DNA from: Moringa oleifera
Taxonomy: Eukaryota; Streptophyta; Magnoliopsida; Brassicales; Moringaceae
Direction: 5' to 3'
DNA length: 64,000 nt
Assembly (NCBI GenBank): GCA_021397835.1
Contig: JAJFZO010000885.1
Location: 867,501 to 931,500 of the forward strand
Each line of letters starts with the position of its first letter. The first letter of the stretch is position 1. The position numbers were made by a program, and so were the translations under genes. This document shows positions 1 to 13,672 of this stretch, piece by piece. The notes beneath the pieces were generated by a model, which saw only the letters and a list, made by a program, of their open reading frames with translations, made no database searches and was not told the origin of the DNA.

Positions 1-3000
1 CACCGCTGTCGCACGCTGGGTGAGCAGCCCATGCCGTGCCTGCTGGGGGCTGTCTGGGCGTGCCACCCGTGCCCAGGGTCCATGCGACGATGCACCCCTG
101 GCTCGCACGCTGGGCAGTAAGTTGAGGGGCAGGGACGAGGGGGCTGGCTCACGATGGGCGCCCGCGGCCTGGCTGGCGCGCCCACCTCTGCCGCAAGCTG
201 GGCGAGCAGCCCATGCCGTGCCTGCTGGGGGCTTCCTGGGCACGCCACCCGTGCCCAGGGCTCGTGCAACGCGGCCCACCTTGCTCACTCGCTGGGATCT
301 GCGTCGAGGGACAAGGACGTGGGGGCTGGCTCGCGATGGGCGCCTGCGGCCTAGCTGGCGCGAACCACTGCCGCACACTGGGCGAGCAGCCCATGCCGTG
401 CCTGCCGGGGGCTGCCTGGGCATGCCACCCGTGCCCAGTGTCCGTGCGACGCAGCATCCCTGGCTCGCATGCTGGGCAGTCAGTCGAGGGGCAGGGACGA
501 GGGGGCTGGCTCGCGATGGGCGCCTACGGCCTGGCTGGCACGCCCACCGCTGCCGCACGCTGGGCGAGTAGCTGATGCCGTGCCTACTGGGGGCTGCCTG
601 GGCGTGCCACCTGTGCCCAGGGTCCGTGCAACGCAGCCCCCATGGCTCGCACGCTGCGCACTTGGCCCATGCCGTACCTGTTGGGGGATGCCGGGGCATG
701 CCTCCTGTGCTCAGGGTCCATGCGACGCAGCTCCCCAGGCTCGCTCGCTAGGCACTTAGTCGAGGGACAGGGACGAAGGGGCTGGCTCGCGATAGTCGCC
801 CGCGGCCTGGTTGGCGCGCCCACCGCTGCCCCCCGCTGGGCGAGCAGCCCATGCCGTGCCTGCTGGGGGCAGCCTGGGCGTGCCACCCGTGCCCGGGGTC
901 CACGAGATCCGGCACCCCTGGCTCGTACGCTGGGCAGCAAGAAGAGGGGCAGGGACGAGGGGGCTGGCTCGCGATGGGCGCCCGCGGCTTGGCTGGCGCT
1001 CCCACCGCTGCCGCACGCTTGGCGAGCAGCCCATGCCGTGCCTGCTTGGGGCTGCAACGCGGCACCCCTGCCTCGCACGCAGGACAGTCAGTCGAGGGGC
1101 AGGGACGAGGGGGCTGGCTCGCGATGGGCACCCGTGGCCTGGCTGGCGCACCCACCGCTGCCACACGCTGGGCGAGCAGCCCATGCGGTGCCTGCTGGGG
1201 GATGCCTGGGCATGCCATCCGTGCCCAGGGTCCATGCGTCGTGGCACCCCTGGATCGCACGCTGGGCAGTCAGTCGAGGGGCAGGGACGAGGGGGCTGGC
1301 TCGCGATGGGCACCCGTGGCCTGGCTGGAGCACCCACCGCTGCAGCACGCTGGGCGAGCAGCCCATGCTGTGCCTGCTGGGGGCTGCCTGGGCGTGCCAC
1401 CCATGCCCAGCGTCTGTGCGACGCAGCCCCCCTGGCTCGCTCGCTGGGCACTACGTCAAGGGACAGGGACGTGGGGGCTTGCTCGAGATTGGCACACGTG
1501 GCCTGGCTGGTGTGCCAACCGCTGCCACACGCTGGGTGAGCAGCCAATGCGGTGCCTGCTGGGGGATGCCTGGGCATGCCACCCGTGCGACGCAGCACCC
1601 CTGGCTCGCACCCTGGGCAATCAGACGAGGGGGCTGGCTCGCGATGGGCGCCAGCGGCCTCGTTGGCGCACCAACCGCTGCCACACGCTGGGTGAGCAGC
1701 CCATGCCGTGCCTGCTGGGGGCTGCCTCGGCATGCCACCCGTCCCACGGTGCATGCGACGCGGCACCCCTGGCTCACACGCTTGGCAGTAAGTTGAGGGG
1801 CAGGGACAAAGGGGCTGGCTCGCGATGGGTGCCCGCGTCCTGGCTGGCTCGCCCACCGTGGCCTTACGCTGAGTGAGCAGCCCATGCCGTCCCTGCTGGG
1901 GGCTGCCTGGGCGTGCCACCCATGCCCAGGGTCCATGCGACGCGGTACCCCTGGCTCCCTCGCTGGGCACTACGTCGAGGGACAGGGACGTGGGGGCTGG
2001 CTCGCGATGGGCGCCGCGGCGTGGCTTGCGCGCCCACCGCTGCCGCACGCTGGGCGAGCAGCCCATGCCGTGCCTGCTGGGGGCTGCCTGGGCATGCCAC
2101 CCGTGCCCAGGGTCCATGCGACGCGGCACCCCTGGCTCCCACACTGGGCAGTCTGTCGAGGGGCAGGGACGACGGGGCTGGCTCGCGATAGGGGCCAACG
2201 GTCTGGCTGGCGTGCCCACCGCCGCCGTACACTGGGCGAGCAGCCCAAGCCGTGCCTGCTTAGGGCTGCCTGGGTGTGCCACCCATACCCAGGGTGCATG
2301 CGATGCGGAACCCCTGGCTCGCACGCTGGGCAGTAAGTCGAGGGGCAGGGACGAGGGGGCCGGCTCGCGATGGGCGCCCGCGGCCTGGCTGGCTCGCCCA
2401 CCACGGCCTTACGCTGGGCGAGCAGCCCATGCCGTGACTGCTGGGGGCTTCCTAGCCATGCCATCCGTGCCCAGGGTCCGTGCGATGCGGCACCACTGGC
2501 TCGCTCGTTGGGCACTATGCCGAGGGACATGGATGTGGGGGCTGGCTCGAGATTGGCGCCCGCGGCCTGGCTGGCGCGCCAACTGCTGCCGCACGCTGGT
2601 CGAGCAGCCCATGCGGTGCCTGCTGGGGGATGCCTGGGCGTGCCACCCATCCGACATGGCACCCCTGGCTCGCACACTGGGCAGTCAGACGAGGGGCACA
2701 GACGAGGAGGCTGGCTCGCGATGGGCGCCCGCGGCCTCCCTGGCTCGCCCACCGCGGCCTTACGCTGGGCGAGAGGCCCATGCCGTCCCTGCTGGGGGCT
2801 GCCTGGGCGTGCCACCCATGCCCAGGGTCCATGCAACGCGGTACCCCTGGCTCCCTCGCTGGGCACTACGTCGAGGGACAGGGACGTGGGGGCTGGCTCC
2901 CGATGGGCGCCCGCAGCGTGGCTTGCGCGCCCACCGCTGCCGCACGCTGGGCGAGCAGCCCATGCCGTGCCTGCTAGGGGCTGCCTGTGCATGCCACCCA

Positions 3001-6000
3001 TGCCTAGGGTCTGTAGGACGTGGCACCCCTGGCTCCCACGCTGGGCAGTCAGTCGAGGGGGAGGGACGAGGGGGCTGGCTCGCGATGGGCGCCCGCAGCC
3101 TGGCTGGCGCACCCACCGCTGCCGCACGCTGGGCGAGCAACCCATGCTGTGCCTGCTGGGGGCTGCCTGGGCATGCCACCCATGCCCAGGGTCCATGCGA
3201 CGCGGCACCCCTGGCTCGCACGCTGGGCAGTCAGTCGAGGGGCAGGGATGAGGGGGCTGGCTCGCTATTGGCGCCCGCGGCCTGGCCGGCGCGTCCACCA
3301 CTGCCGCACGCTGGGCGAGCAGCCCATGCCGTGCCTGCTGGGGGCTGCCTGGGTGTACCACCCATTCCCAGGTTCGGTGAGACACGGCACCCCTGGCTCG
3401 CACGCTGGGCAGTCAGTCGAGGGGCAGGAGCGAGGGGGATTGCTCGCTATTGGCGCCCGCGGCCTGGCTGGTGCACCCACCGCTGCCGCACGCTGGGCGA
3501 GCAGCCCATGCCGTGCCTGCTGGGGGCTGCATGGGCATGCCACCCGTGCCCAGGGTCCGTGCGATGTGGCACCCCTGGCTCGCATGCTGGTCAGTCAGTC
3601 GAGGGGCCGGGACAAGGGGCAGGGACGAGGGGCCTGCCTCGCTATTGGCGCCCTCGGCCTGGCTGGCGCGCCAACCTCTGCCGCACACTGGGCGAGCAGC
3701 CCATGCCGTGCCTGCTGGGGGCTAGCTGGGCATGCCACCGGTGCCCAGGGTCCATGCGACGTGGCACCCCTGGCTCGCACGCTGGGCAGTCAGTCGAGGG
3801 GGCTGCCTCGCTATTGGCGCCCTCGGCCTGGCTGGCACGCCCACCTCTACCGCACACTGGGCACTTGGCCCATGCCGTGCCTTCTGGGGGATGCCGGGGC
3901 ATGCCTCCCGTGCCAAGGGTCCGTGCGACGCGGCACCCCTGGCTCGTACGCTGGGAAGTCAGTCGAGGGGCAGGGATGAGGGGGCAGGCTCGCGTTGGGC
4001 TCCTGCGGCCTGGCAGGCACGGCCATCGCTGCCGCATGCTGGGTGAGTATCTGATGCCGTGCCTGCTGGGGGCTGCCTGGGTGTGCCACCTATGCCCAGG
4101 AAATGTGTGACGCGGCCCCCCTGGCTCGCTCGCTGGGCACCACATCGAGGGACTGGGACGTGGGGACTGGCAGGTGCGCCCACCGCTGCCGCAGGCTGGG
4201 TGAGCGGCCCATGCCGTGCCTGCTCGGGGCTGCCTTGGTGTGCCACTCGTGCCCAGGGTCTGTGTGATGCGGCCCCCCTGGCTCGCTCGCTGGGCACTTA
4301 GTCGAGGGACAGGGACGTGGGGGCTGGCTTGCGATTGGGGCCTGCGGCCTTGCTGGCGCGCCCACCGCTGCCACATGCTGGGCGAGCAGCCCATGCCGTA
4401 CCTTCTGGGGGCCGCCTGGGCATCCCACCCATGCCCAGGGTCAGTGCGACGCGGCACCCCTGGCTCGCACGCTGGGGTGTCAGTCGAGGGGCCGGGCAGA
4501 GGGGGCTGGCTCGCGATGGGTGCCTGCGGCATGGCTGGCGCACCCACCACTGCCGCACGTTGGGCGAGCAGCCCATGCCATGCCTGCTGGGGGCTACCTG
4601 GGCATGCCACCCATGCCCAGGGTCCGTGCGATGTGGCACCCCTGGCTCGCATGCTGGGCAGTCAGTCGAGGGGCAGGGACGAGGGGGCTGCCTCGCTATT
4701 GGCGCCCTCGGCCTGGCTGGCGCGCCACCCGCTGCCGCACACTGGGCAAGCAGCCCATGCCGTGCCTGCTGGGGGCTTGCTGGGTGTGCCACCCGTGCCC
4801 AGGGTCTGTGTGACGCGACCCCCCTGGCTCGCTTGCTGGGCACTTAGTTGAGGGACAGGGACGTGGGGGCTGGCTCGCGATGGGCGCCCGCGGCCTTGCT
4901 GGCGCGCCCACCGCTGCTGCACGCTGGGCGAGTAGCCCATGCCGTGCCTTCTGGGTACTGTCTGGGCGTGCCACCCGTGCACAGGGTCCGTGCAATGCGG
5001 CATCCTGGCTCACACGCTGGGCAGTCAGTCGTGGGGCAGGGACGAAGGCGCTGGCTCGCGTTGGGCAGCCGCGGACTTGCTGGCGCGCCCACCGCTGCCG
5101 CACGCTGTGCGAGCAGCCCATGCCGTGTCTGCTGGGGGATGCCTGGGTGTGCCACCCGTGCCCAGGGTCCGTTCGATGCAGCACTCCTGGCTCGCACGCT
5201 GGGCAGTCAGTCGAGGGGCAAGGTCGAGGGGGCTGGCTCGCGATGGGCAGCCGCAGCCTGGCTGGCGCACCCACCGCCGCCGCACGCTGGGCGAGCAGCC
5301 CATGCCGTGCAAGCTGGGGGCTGCCTGGGGGTGCCACTCGTGCCCAGGGTCCGTGCGGCGCGGCACCCCTGGCTCGAACGCTGGGCAGTCAGTCGAGAGG
5401 CAGGGACGAGGTGGCTAGCTCGCGATGGGCGCCCACGGCCTGGCTGGCGCGCCCACCACTGCCGCACGCTGGGCGAGCATCCCATGCTGTGCCAGCTAGG
5501 GGCTGCCTCGGTGTGCCACCCGTGCCCAGGGTCCATGCGACACGGCACCCTGGCTCGCATGCGGTGCTGTCAGTCGAGGGGCAGGGACGAGGGGGCTGTC
5601 TCTCGATGGGCGCCCACGGCCTTGCTGGCGCACCAACCGCTGCTGCACTCTGGGGGAGCAGCCCACGCTGTGCCTGCTGGGGGCTGCTTCGGTGTGCCAA
5701 CCATGGCCAGGGTCCGTGCGACATGGCACCCCTGGCTCGCACGCTGGGTAGTCAGTCGAGGGGCAGGGACGAGGGGGCTGGCTCGCAATTAGCACCTGCG
5801 GCCTGGCTGGCGCGCCCACCGCTGCCACACGCTGGGCGAGCAGCCCATGCCATGCCTGCTGGGGGCTGCCTAGGCATTCCACCAGTTTCCAGGGTCCGTG
5901 CGACGCAGCGCACCTGGCTCGCATGCTGGGCAGTCAGTCGAGGGGCAGGGACGAGGGGCCTGGCTCGCGATGGGCACCCACGGCCTTGATAGCGCACCAA

Positions 6001-9000
6001 CCGCTGCCACACGCTGGGTGCGCAGCCCATGCCGTGCCTGCTGGTGGCTTCCTGGGCATGCCACCCGTTTCCAGGGTCCGTGCGATGCGGCACCACTGGC
6101 TTCTACGCTGGGCAGTCCGTCGAGGGGCGGGGACGAGAGGGCTGGCTCGCGATGGGTGCCCGTGGCCATGCTGGCATGCCCACCGCTGTCACACGCTGGG
6201 CGAGCAGCCCATACCGTGCCTGCTGGGGGCTTCCTGGGTGTGCTACCCATGACCGGGGTCCGTGCAACGCGGCACCCCTGGCTCGCACGCTGGGCAGTCA
6301 GTCAAGGGGCAGGGACGAGGGGGCTGGCTCGCTATTGGCGCCCTCGGCCTGGCTAGCGCGCCAACCGCTGCCGCACGCTGGGCGACCAGCCCATGCCGTG
6401 CCTGCTGGTGGCTGGCTGGGCATGCCACCCGTGCCCAGGGTCCGTGCGATGCGGCACCCCTGGCTTGCACGCTGGGCAGTCAGTCGAGGGGCAGGGCCGA
6501 GGGCTTCCTCGCTATGGTCACCCTCGGCCTGGCTGGCGCCCCCACCTCTACCGCACACTGGGCACTTGCTCATGCCGTGCCTGCTGGGGGATTCCAGGGC
6601 ATGCCTCCTGTTGCCAGGGTTCGTGCGACGCGGCACCCCTGGCTCGTAAGCTGGGCAGTCAGTCGAGGGGCAGGGACGAGGGGGCTGGCTCGCTATTGGC
6701 GCCCTTGGCCTGGCTGGCGGGCCAACCGCTGCTGCACGCTGGGCGAGCAGCCCAAGCCGTGCCTACTGGTGGCTGGCTGGGCATGCCACCCGTGTCCAGG
6801 GTCCGTCCGACGCGGCACCCCTGGCTTGCACGCTGGGCAGTCAGTCTAGGGTCAGGGACGTGGGGGCTGGCTCGCTATTGGCGCGTCCACCTCTACCGAA
6901 CGCTGTGCACATGGCCCATGCTGTGCCTGCTGGGGGATGCCGGAGCATGCCTCCCATGCCCAGGGTCCGTGCGACGCGGCATCCCTGGCTCACACACTGG
7001 GCAGTCAGTCGAGGGGCAGGGACGAGGAGGCTGGCTCTCGATGGGCGCCCGCGGCCTGGTTGGCTCGCCCACCGCTGCCACAAGCTGGGCAAGCAGCCCA
7101 TGCCGTGCCTGCCGGGGGCTGCTTGAGTGTGCCACCCATGCCCAGGGTCCGTGCGACACGTTACCCCTGGCTCGCACACTGGGCAGTCAGTCGAGGGGCA
7201 GGGACGATGGGGCTGGCTCGCGATGGGCGCCCGCGGCGTGGCTGGCGCGCCCACCGCCTACGCACGCTGGGCGAGCAGCCCATGCCGTGCCTGCTGGGCA
7301 CTTCCTGGGCATGCCACTCGTGCCCAGGGTCCATGCGACGTGGCCCCCCTGGCTCGCTCGCTGGGCACTACGTCGAGGGACAGGGACGTGGGGGCTCGCT
7401 CGCGATGGGCGCCTGCGGCCTGGCTGGCGTGCCCACCGCTGCCGCACGCTGGGCGAGCAGCCCATACCGTGTCTGCTGGGGGCTGCCTGGGCGTGCCACC
7501 CATGCCCAGAGTCTGTGCGACGCGGCACCCCTGGCTCCCACGTTGGGCAGTATGTCGAGGGGCAGGGACGAGGGGGCTGGCTCGAGATGGGCACCCGCGG
7601 CCTAGCTGGCGCGCCCACCGCTGCCACACGCTGGGCGAGCAGCCCATGCCGTGCCTTCTGATGGCTGCCTGGGTGTGCCACCCGTGCCCAGGGAGAGCGC
7701 GATGCGGCACCCTTTGCTCGCACTCTGGGCTGTCAGTCGAGGGGCAGGGAAGAGGGGGCTGGCTCGAGATGGGCGCCCGTGGCCTGGTTGGCACGCCCAC
7801 CGATGCTGCACGCTGTGAGAGTAGCCCATGCCGTGCCTTCTGTGGGCTGCCTGGGCGTGCCACTCATGCACGGGGTCCGTGCGATGCGGCATTCTGTCTC
7901 AGAGGCTGGGCAGTCAGTCGAGGGGCAGGGATGAGGGGGCTGGCTCGCGATGGGCGCCCGCGGCCTGGCTGGCGCACCCACTGCTGCCGCACGCTGGGCG
8001 TGTAGCCCATGCCGTGCCTGCTGGTGGCTGCAGGGTGTGCCACCCATGCCCATGGTCCTTGCGATGCGGCACCCATGGCTTGAATGCTGGGCAGTCAGTC
8101 AAGGGGCAGGGAAGAGGGGGCTGGCTCGAGATGGGCGCCCGTGGCCTGGCTGGCACGCCCACCGATGCTGCACGCTGTGAGAGTAGCCCATGCCGTGCCT
8201 TCTGTGGGCTGCCTTGGCGTGCCACTCATGCACGGGGTCCGTGCGATGCGGCATCCTGGCTCAGAGGCTAGGCAGTCAGTCGAGGGGCAGGGATGAGGGG
8301 GCTGGCTCGCGATGGGCGCCCGCGGCCTGGCTGGCGCACCCACTGCTGCCGCACGCTGGGCGTGTAGCCCATGCCGTGCCTGCTGGTGGCTGCAGGGTGT
8401 GCCACCCATGCCTATGGTCCTTGCGACGCGGCACCCCTGGCTCGAACGCTGGGCAGTCAGTCAAGGGGCAGGGACAAGGGGGCTGGCTCGCGATGGGCGC
8501 CCGCGACCTGGCTGGCGCGCCCACCGCTGCCACATGCTTGGCGAGCAGCCCATGCCGTGCTTGCTGGGGGCTGCCTGGGCATGCCACCTGTGCCCAGGGT
8601 CCATGCGATGCGGCACCACTGGGTCGCATGCTGGGCAGCCAGTCGAGGGGCTGGGATGAGGGGGCTGTCTCGCGAAGGGCACCTGCGGCCCACCTCTACC
8701 GCATGCTGGGCACTTGGCCCATGCCATGCCTACTGGGGGATGCCGGGGCATGCCACTCGTGCCCAGGGTCCGTGCAACACGGCACCCCTGGCTCGCATGC
8801 TGGGCAGTCAGTCGAGGGGCAGGGACGAGGGGGCTGCCTCGCTATTGGCGCCTATGGCCTGGCTGGCACGCCCACCTCTACCGCACGCTGGGCACTAGGG
8901 CCATGCCGTGTCTGCTGGGGGATGCTGGGGCATGACTTCCGTGCCCAGGGTCCATGTGATGCGGCTCCCCAGGCTCGCTCGCTGGGCACTTAGTCGAGGG

Positions 9001-12000
9001 ACAGGGACGAGGGGGCTGGCTCGAGATGGGAGCTCGCGGCCTTGCTGGCACGCCCACCGCTACCGTACTTTGGGCGAGCAGCCCATGCCATGCCTGCTGG
9101 GGGCTTGCAGGGCATGCCACCCGTGCCCAGGGTCCGTGCGACATGGCACCCCTGGCATGCACGCTGGGCAGTCAGTGAAGGGGCAGGGACGAGGAGGTTC
9201 GCTCGCTACTGGGAACCTTGGCCTGGCTGGCACGCCAACCGCTGCCGCAGCTGGGTGAGCAACCCAGGCCGTGCCTGCTGGGGGCTGGCTGGGCATGCCA
9301 TCCGTGCCCAGGGTCCATGCGACATCGCACCCCTGGCTCGCATGCTTGGCAGTCAGTCGAGGGGCAGGGACGAGGGGGCTGGCTCGCTATTGGCGCCCTC
9401 GGCCTGGCTAGCGCGCCAACCGCTGCCGCACGCTGGGTGACAAGCCCATGCCGAGCCTGCTGGGCGCTGGCTGGGTATGCCACCCATGCCCAGGGTCCGT
9501 GCGACGCGGCACCCCTGGCTCGCACGCTGGGCAGTCGGTCGAGAGGCAGGGACGAGGGGACTGGCTCGCTATTGGCGTCCTCGGCCTGGCTGGCGCACCC
9601 ACCTCTACCGCACGCTGGGCACTTGGCCCATGCTGTGCCTGCTGGGGGATGCCGGGGCATGCCACCCGTGCCCAGGGTCTGTGCGACGCAGCACCCCTGG
9701 CTCGCACGCTGGGCAGTCAGTCGAGGGGCAGGGACGAGGGGGCTGCCTCGCTATTGGCCCCTATGGCCTGGCTGGCGCGCCCACCTCTACCGCACGCTGG
9801 GCACTTTGCCCATGCCGTGCCTGCTGGGGGATGCCAGGGCATGACTCCTGTGCCCATGGTCCGTGCGGTGCAGCTCCCCAGGCTCGCTTGCTGGGAACTT
9901 AGTCGAGGGACAGGGACGAGGGGGCTGGCTCGAGTTGGACGCCTGCGGCCTGGTTGGGGCACCCACCGCTGCCGCACTTTGGGCGAGCAGCCCACGCCAT
10001 GCCTGCTGGGGGCTGGCTGGGCATGCTATCCGTGCCCAGGCTCCGTGCGACGCGGCACCTCTGGCTTGCACGCTGGGCAGTCAGTGGAGGGGCAGGGACG
10101 AGGGGACTGGCTTGCTATTGGCTCCCTCGGCCTGGCTGGCGCGCCAACCGCTGCCGCACGCTGGGCGAGCAGCCCAGGCCGTGCCTGCTGGGGGCTTGCT
10201 GGGTGTGCCACCCGTGCCCAGTGTCCGTGCGACGCGGAACCCCTAACTCGCATGCAGGGCAGTCAGTCGAGGGGCAGGGACGAGGGGGCTGGCTCGCTAT
10301 TGGTGCCCTCGGCCTTGCTGGCGCGCCAACTGCTGCCGCACGCTGGGCGAGCAGCCCATGCCGTGCCTGCTGGGCGCTGGCTGGGCGTGCCACCTGTGCC
10401 CAGGGTCCCTGCGATGCGGTACCCATGGTTCGCACGCTGGGCAGTCAGTCGAGGGGCAGGGAAGAGGGGACTGGCTCGCTATTGGCGCCCTCTGCCTGGC
10501 TGGCACGCCCACCTCTACCGCACGCTGGGCACTTGGCCCATGCCGTGCCTGCTGGGGGATGCCGGGGCATGCCTCCCTTGCCCAGGGTCCATGCGACATG
10601 GCTACCCAGGCTTGCTCGCTGGGCACTTAGTCGAGGGACAGGGACGAGGGGGCTGGCTCGCGATTGGCGCCCGCGGCCTGGCTGGCGCGCCCACCGCTGC
10701 CGCACGCTGGGCAAGAAGCCCATGCCGTGCCTGCTGGGGGCTGGATGGGCATGTCACCCGTGCCCAAGGTCCGTTCGATGCGGCACTTCTGGCTCGCACG
10801 CTGGGCAGTCAGTCGAGGGGCAGGGACAAGGGGGCTGGCTCGCTATTGTGGCCCTCAGCCTGGCTAGCGCGCCAACCGTTGCCGCACGCTGGGTGAGCTG
10901 CCCATGCCGTGCCTGCTGGGGGCTGGCTGGGCATGCCACCCATTCCCAGGGTCCGTGCAATGCGGCACCTATGGCTCGCACTCTGGGCCGTCAGTCTAGG
11001 GGCAGGGACGAGGGGGCTGGCTCGCTATTGGCGCCCTCGGACTGGCTGGCGCGCCACCGCTGCCGCACGCTGGGCGAGCAGCCCATTCCGTGCCTGCTGG
11101 GGGATTGCTGGGCATGCCACCCGTGCCCAGGGTCCGTGCGACATGGCACCCCTGGCTCGCACGCTGGGCAGTCAGTCGAGGGGCAGGGACGCGGGGGCTC
11201 CCTCGCTATAGGCGCCCTCGGCCTTGCTGGCGCACCAAACTCTGCCGCATGCTGGGCGAGCAGCCCATGCCGTGCCTGCTGGGGGCTGGCTGGGCATGCC
11301 ACCCGTGCCCAGGGTCTGTGCGACGCGGCACCCCTGGCTCGCACGCTGGGCAGTATGTCGAGGGGCAGGGACGAGGGGGCTGCCTCGCTATTGGCGCCCT
11401 CAACCTGGCTGGCGCGCCCACCTCTACCGCTCGCTGGGCACTTGGCCCATGCCGTACCTGCTGGGGGATGCCGGGGCATGCCTCCCGTGCCCAGGGTCCG
11501 TACGACGCGCCACCCCAGGCTCGTACGCTGGGCAGTCAGTCAAGGGGCAGGGACGAGGGGACGGGCTCGCAATGGGCGCCCGCGGCCTGGCTGGCGCGCC
11601 CACCGCTGCCTCACGCTGGGTGAGCCACCAATGCCGTGCCTGCCGGGGGCTACATGGGCGTGCCACCCCTGCCAAGGGTCCGTGCGACGCGGCACCCCTG
11701 CCTCGAACACTGGGCCATCAGTGGAGGGGCAAGGATGAGGGGGTTGGCTCACGACAAGCGCCCGCGGCCAGGCTGGCACACCCACCGCTTCCGCAAGCTG
11801 GGCGAACACCCCATGCCATGCCTGCTGGGCGCTGCCTGGGCGTGCCACTCATGCCCAGGTTCCGTGCGACGTGGCCCCCCTGGCTCGCTCGCTGGGCACT
11901 ACGTCGAGGGACAGAGACGTGGGGGCTGGCTCACGATGGGCGCCCGTGGCCTGGCTGGCGCGCCCACCACTGCCGCACGCTGGGCGAGCAGCCCAAGCCG

Positions 12001-12345
12001 TGCCTGCTGGGGGCTGCCTGGGCGTGACACCCAGGCCCAGGGTCCGTGCAACACAGCCCCCCTGGCTAGCTCGCTGGGCCCTACATCGAGGGACAGGGAC
12101 GAGGGCGCTTGCTCGCGATGGGCGCCTGTGGCCTGGCTGGCGCACCCACCGCTGCTGCACGCTGGGCGAGCAGCCGATGCCGTGCCGCTGGGGGCAACCT
12201 GGGCATGCCTCCTGTGCCCTGGGTCCATGCAATGCGGCTCCCCTGGCTCGCTTACTGGGCACTAAGTCGAGGGACAGGGACGAGAGGGCTGGCTCGCGAT
12301 GGGCACTCGTGGCCTGGCTGAAGCGCCAACCTCTTCCACACGCTG
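1..12345 (+). repeat. Satellite A, subfamily A1 block
   Basis: Most monomers here read gctgggcgagcagcccatgc at the first anchor and usually gccacccgtgcccagg after it. Two variants are interleaved. One has ctcgctattggcgccctcgg in place of ctcgcgatgggcgcccgcgg, and is common at about 3.3-4.7, 6.3-6.9 and 8.8-11.4 kb. The other has gcacttggcccatg with gggggatgccggggcatg, for example near 655, 3,860, 8,710, 9,620, 10,530 and 11,440. The clustering of variants indicates local amplification rather than random mixing. The boundary with A2 is a short transition zone, not one base. Confidence 0.85.
7732..8455 (+). repeat. Two-monomer higher-order repeat in satellite A (362 bp x 2)
   Basis: Positions 7,732-8,093 and 8,094-8,455 are near-identical copies of a dimer, offset by 362 bp. 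They share unusual variants not seen in neighbouring monomers: cacgctgtgagagtagccc, gccactcatgcacgggg, ctggtggctgcagggtgtg and gggcgtgtagccc. The few differences include ggcattctgtctcag against ggcatcctggctcag. This is a recent tandem duplication of two monomers by unequal exchange (inference). Confidence 0.92.
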
Positions 12346-12356
12346 GCCACTTGGCC

Positions 12357-12458
12357 CATGCCATGCCTGATGGGTCCTAATGGGGCATGCGTTCGGTGCC
12401 CAGGATCCATGCCGTACCTTCTTGGGGCTGCCTGGGCATGCCTCCCGTGCCCAGGGTC
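12357..12458 (+). repeat. 51-bp partial duplication inside one A monomer at the A1/A2 switch
   Basis: The stretch running from catgcc to the gcccagg box occurs twice, starting at 12,357 (catgccatgcctgatggg) and 12,408 (catgccgtaccttcttgggg), 51 bp apart. The first copy is unusually diverged, with gtcctaatggggcatgcgtt. It sits where the A1-type anchor changes to the A2-type anchor, so it may be the scar of the exchange that joined the two blocks (inference). Confidence 0.75.
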
Positions 12459-13578
12459 CGTGCCACGCGGCTTCCCTGGCTCGCTTGCTGGGCACTTAGT
12501 CGAGGTACAGGGACGAGGGGGCTGGCTCGCGATGGGCGCCTGTGGCCTCGCAGGCGCGCCCACCGCTGCAGCACGCTGGGCACTTGGCCCATGCCGTGCC
12601 TGCTGGGGGCTGCCTGGGCATGCCTCCTGCGCCTAGTGTCCGTGCGACGAGGCTTCCCTGGCTCGCTCGATGGGCACTAAGTCGAGGGACAGCGACGAGG
12701 GGGCTGGCTCAGGATGGGCGCCTGTGGCCTGGCTGGCGCGCCCACTGCTGCCGCTCGCTGACCACTTGGCCCATGCCGTGCCTGCTGGGGGCTTCCTGGG
12801 CATGCCTCCCGTGCCCAGGCTCCATGCGATGCGGCTCCTCTGGCTCGCTCGCTGGGCACTAAGTCGAGGGATAGGGACGAGGGGGCTGGCTCGCGATGGG
12901 CGCCTGTGGCCTCGCTGGCGCGCTCACTGTTGCCGCACGTTGGGAACTTGGCCCATGACGTGCCTGCTGGGGGGTGCTGGGGCATGCCGCCCGTGCCCAG
13001 GGTCCATGCGACGCAGCTCACCTGGCTCGCTCGCTGGGCACTTAACCGAGGGACAGGGACGAGGGGGCTTGCTTGATATGGGCGCCTGTGGCGTGGCTGG
13101 CGCGCCAACCGCTGCCGCACACTGGGCACATGGCCCATGCCTTGCCTACTGGGGGCTGCCTGGGAATGCCTCCCTTGCCCTGGGTCCGTGCGACGCGGCT
13201 CCCCTGGCTCGCTCGCTGGGCACTAAGTCGAGGAACAGGGACGAGGGGGCTGGCTCGCGATGGGCGCCCGTGGCCTCGCTGGCGCGCCCACCTCTACCGC
13301 ACGCTGGGCACTTGACCCATGCCGTGCCTGCTGGGCGCAGCCGGAGCATGCCTCCCGTGCCCAGGGTCCGTGCGACGTGGCTCCCCTGGCTCGCTCGCTG
13401 GGCACTAAGTCGAGGGACAGGGGTGAGGCGACTTGCTCGCGATGGGCGCCTGTGGCCTGGCTGGCGTGCCCACCGCTGCCGCACACTGGGCACTTGGCCC
13501 ATGCCATGCCTGCTGGGGGCTGCCTAGGCATGCCTTCCATGCCCAGGGTCTGTGCGACGCGGCTCCCCTGGCTCGTTC

Positions 13579-13672
13579 GCTGGGCACTTAGTTGAGGGAC
13601 TGGGACAAGGGGGCTTCTGGGGCATGCCTCTCGTGCGCAGGGTCCATTCGACGCGGCTCCCCTGGCTCACTC
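13579..13672 (+). repeat. 94-bp half-monomer of satellite A
   Basis: Two successive second-half anchors (gctgggcactta at 13,579 and gctgggcactaa at 13,673) are only 94 bp apart instead of 182. The sequence runs from the second-half box gggacaagggggctt directly into ctggggcatgcc, which belongs after the first-half gggggct box. The 88 bp normally between the two gggggct boxes is missing. This is the product expected of recombination between the two related halves of the monomer. Confidence 0.85.

Noticed and set aside
1873..4110. A 745-codon open frame on the + strand (and many others of 100-600 codons in both A arms)
   Set aside because: It is satellite A read through about 12 monomers. Because 182 is not a multiple of 3, the same DNA is read in all three frames in turn, and GC-rich sequence has few stops. 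Overlapping open frames exist on both strands, with no start context, domain or codon bias.
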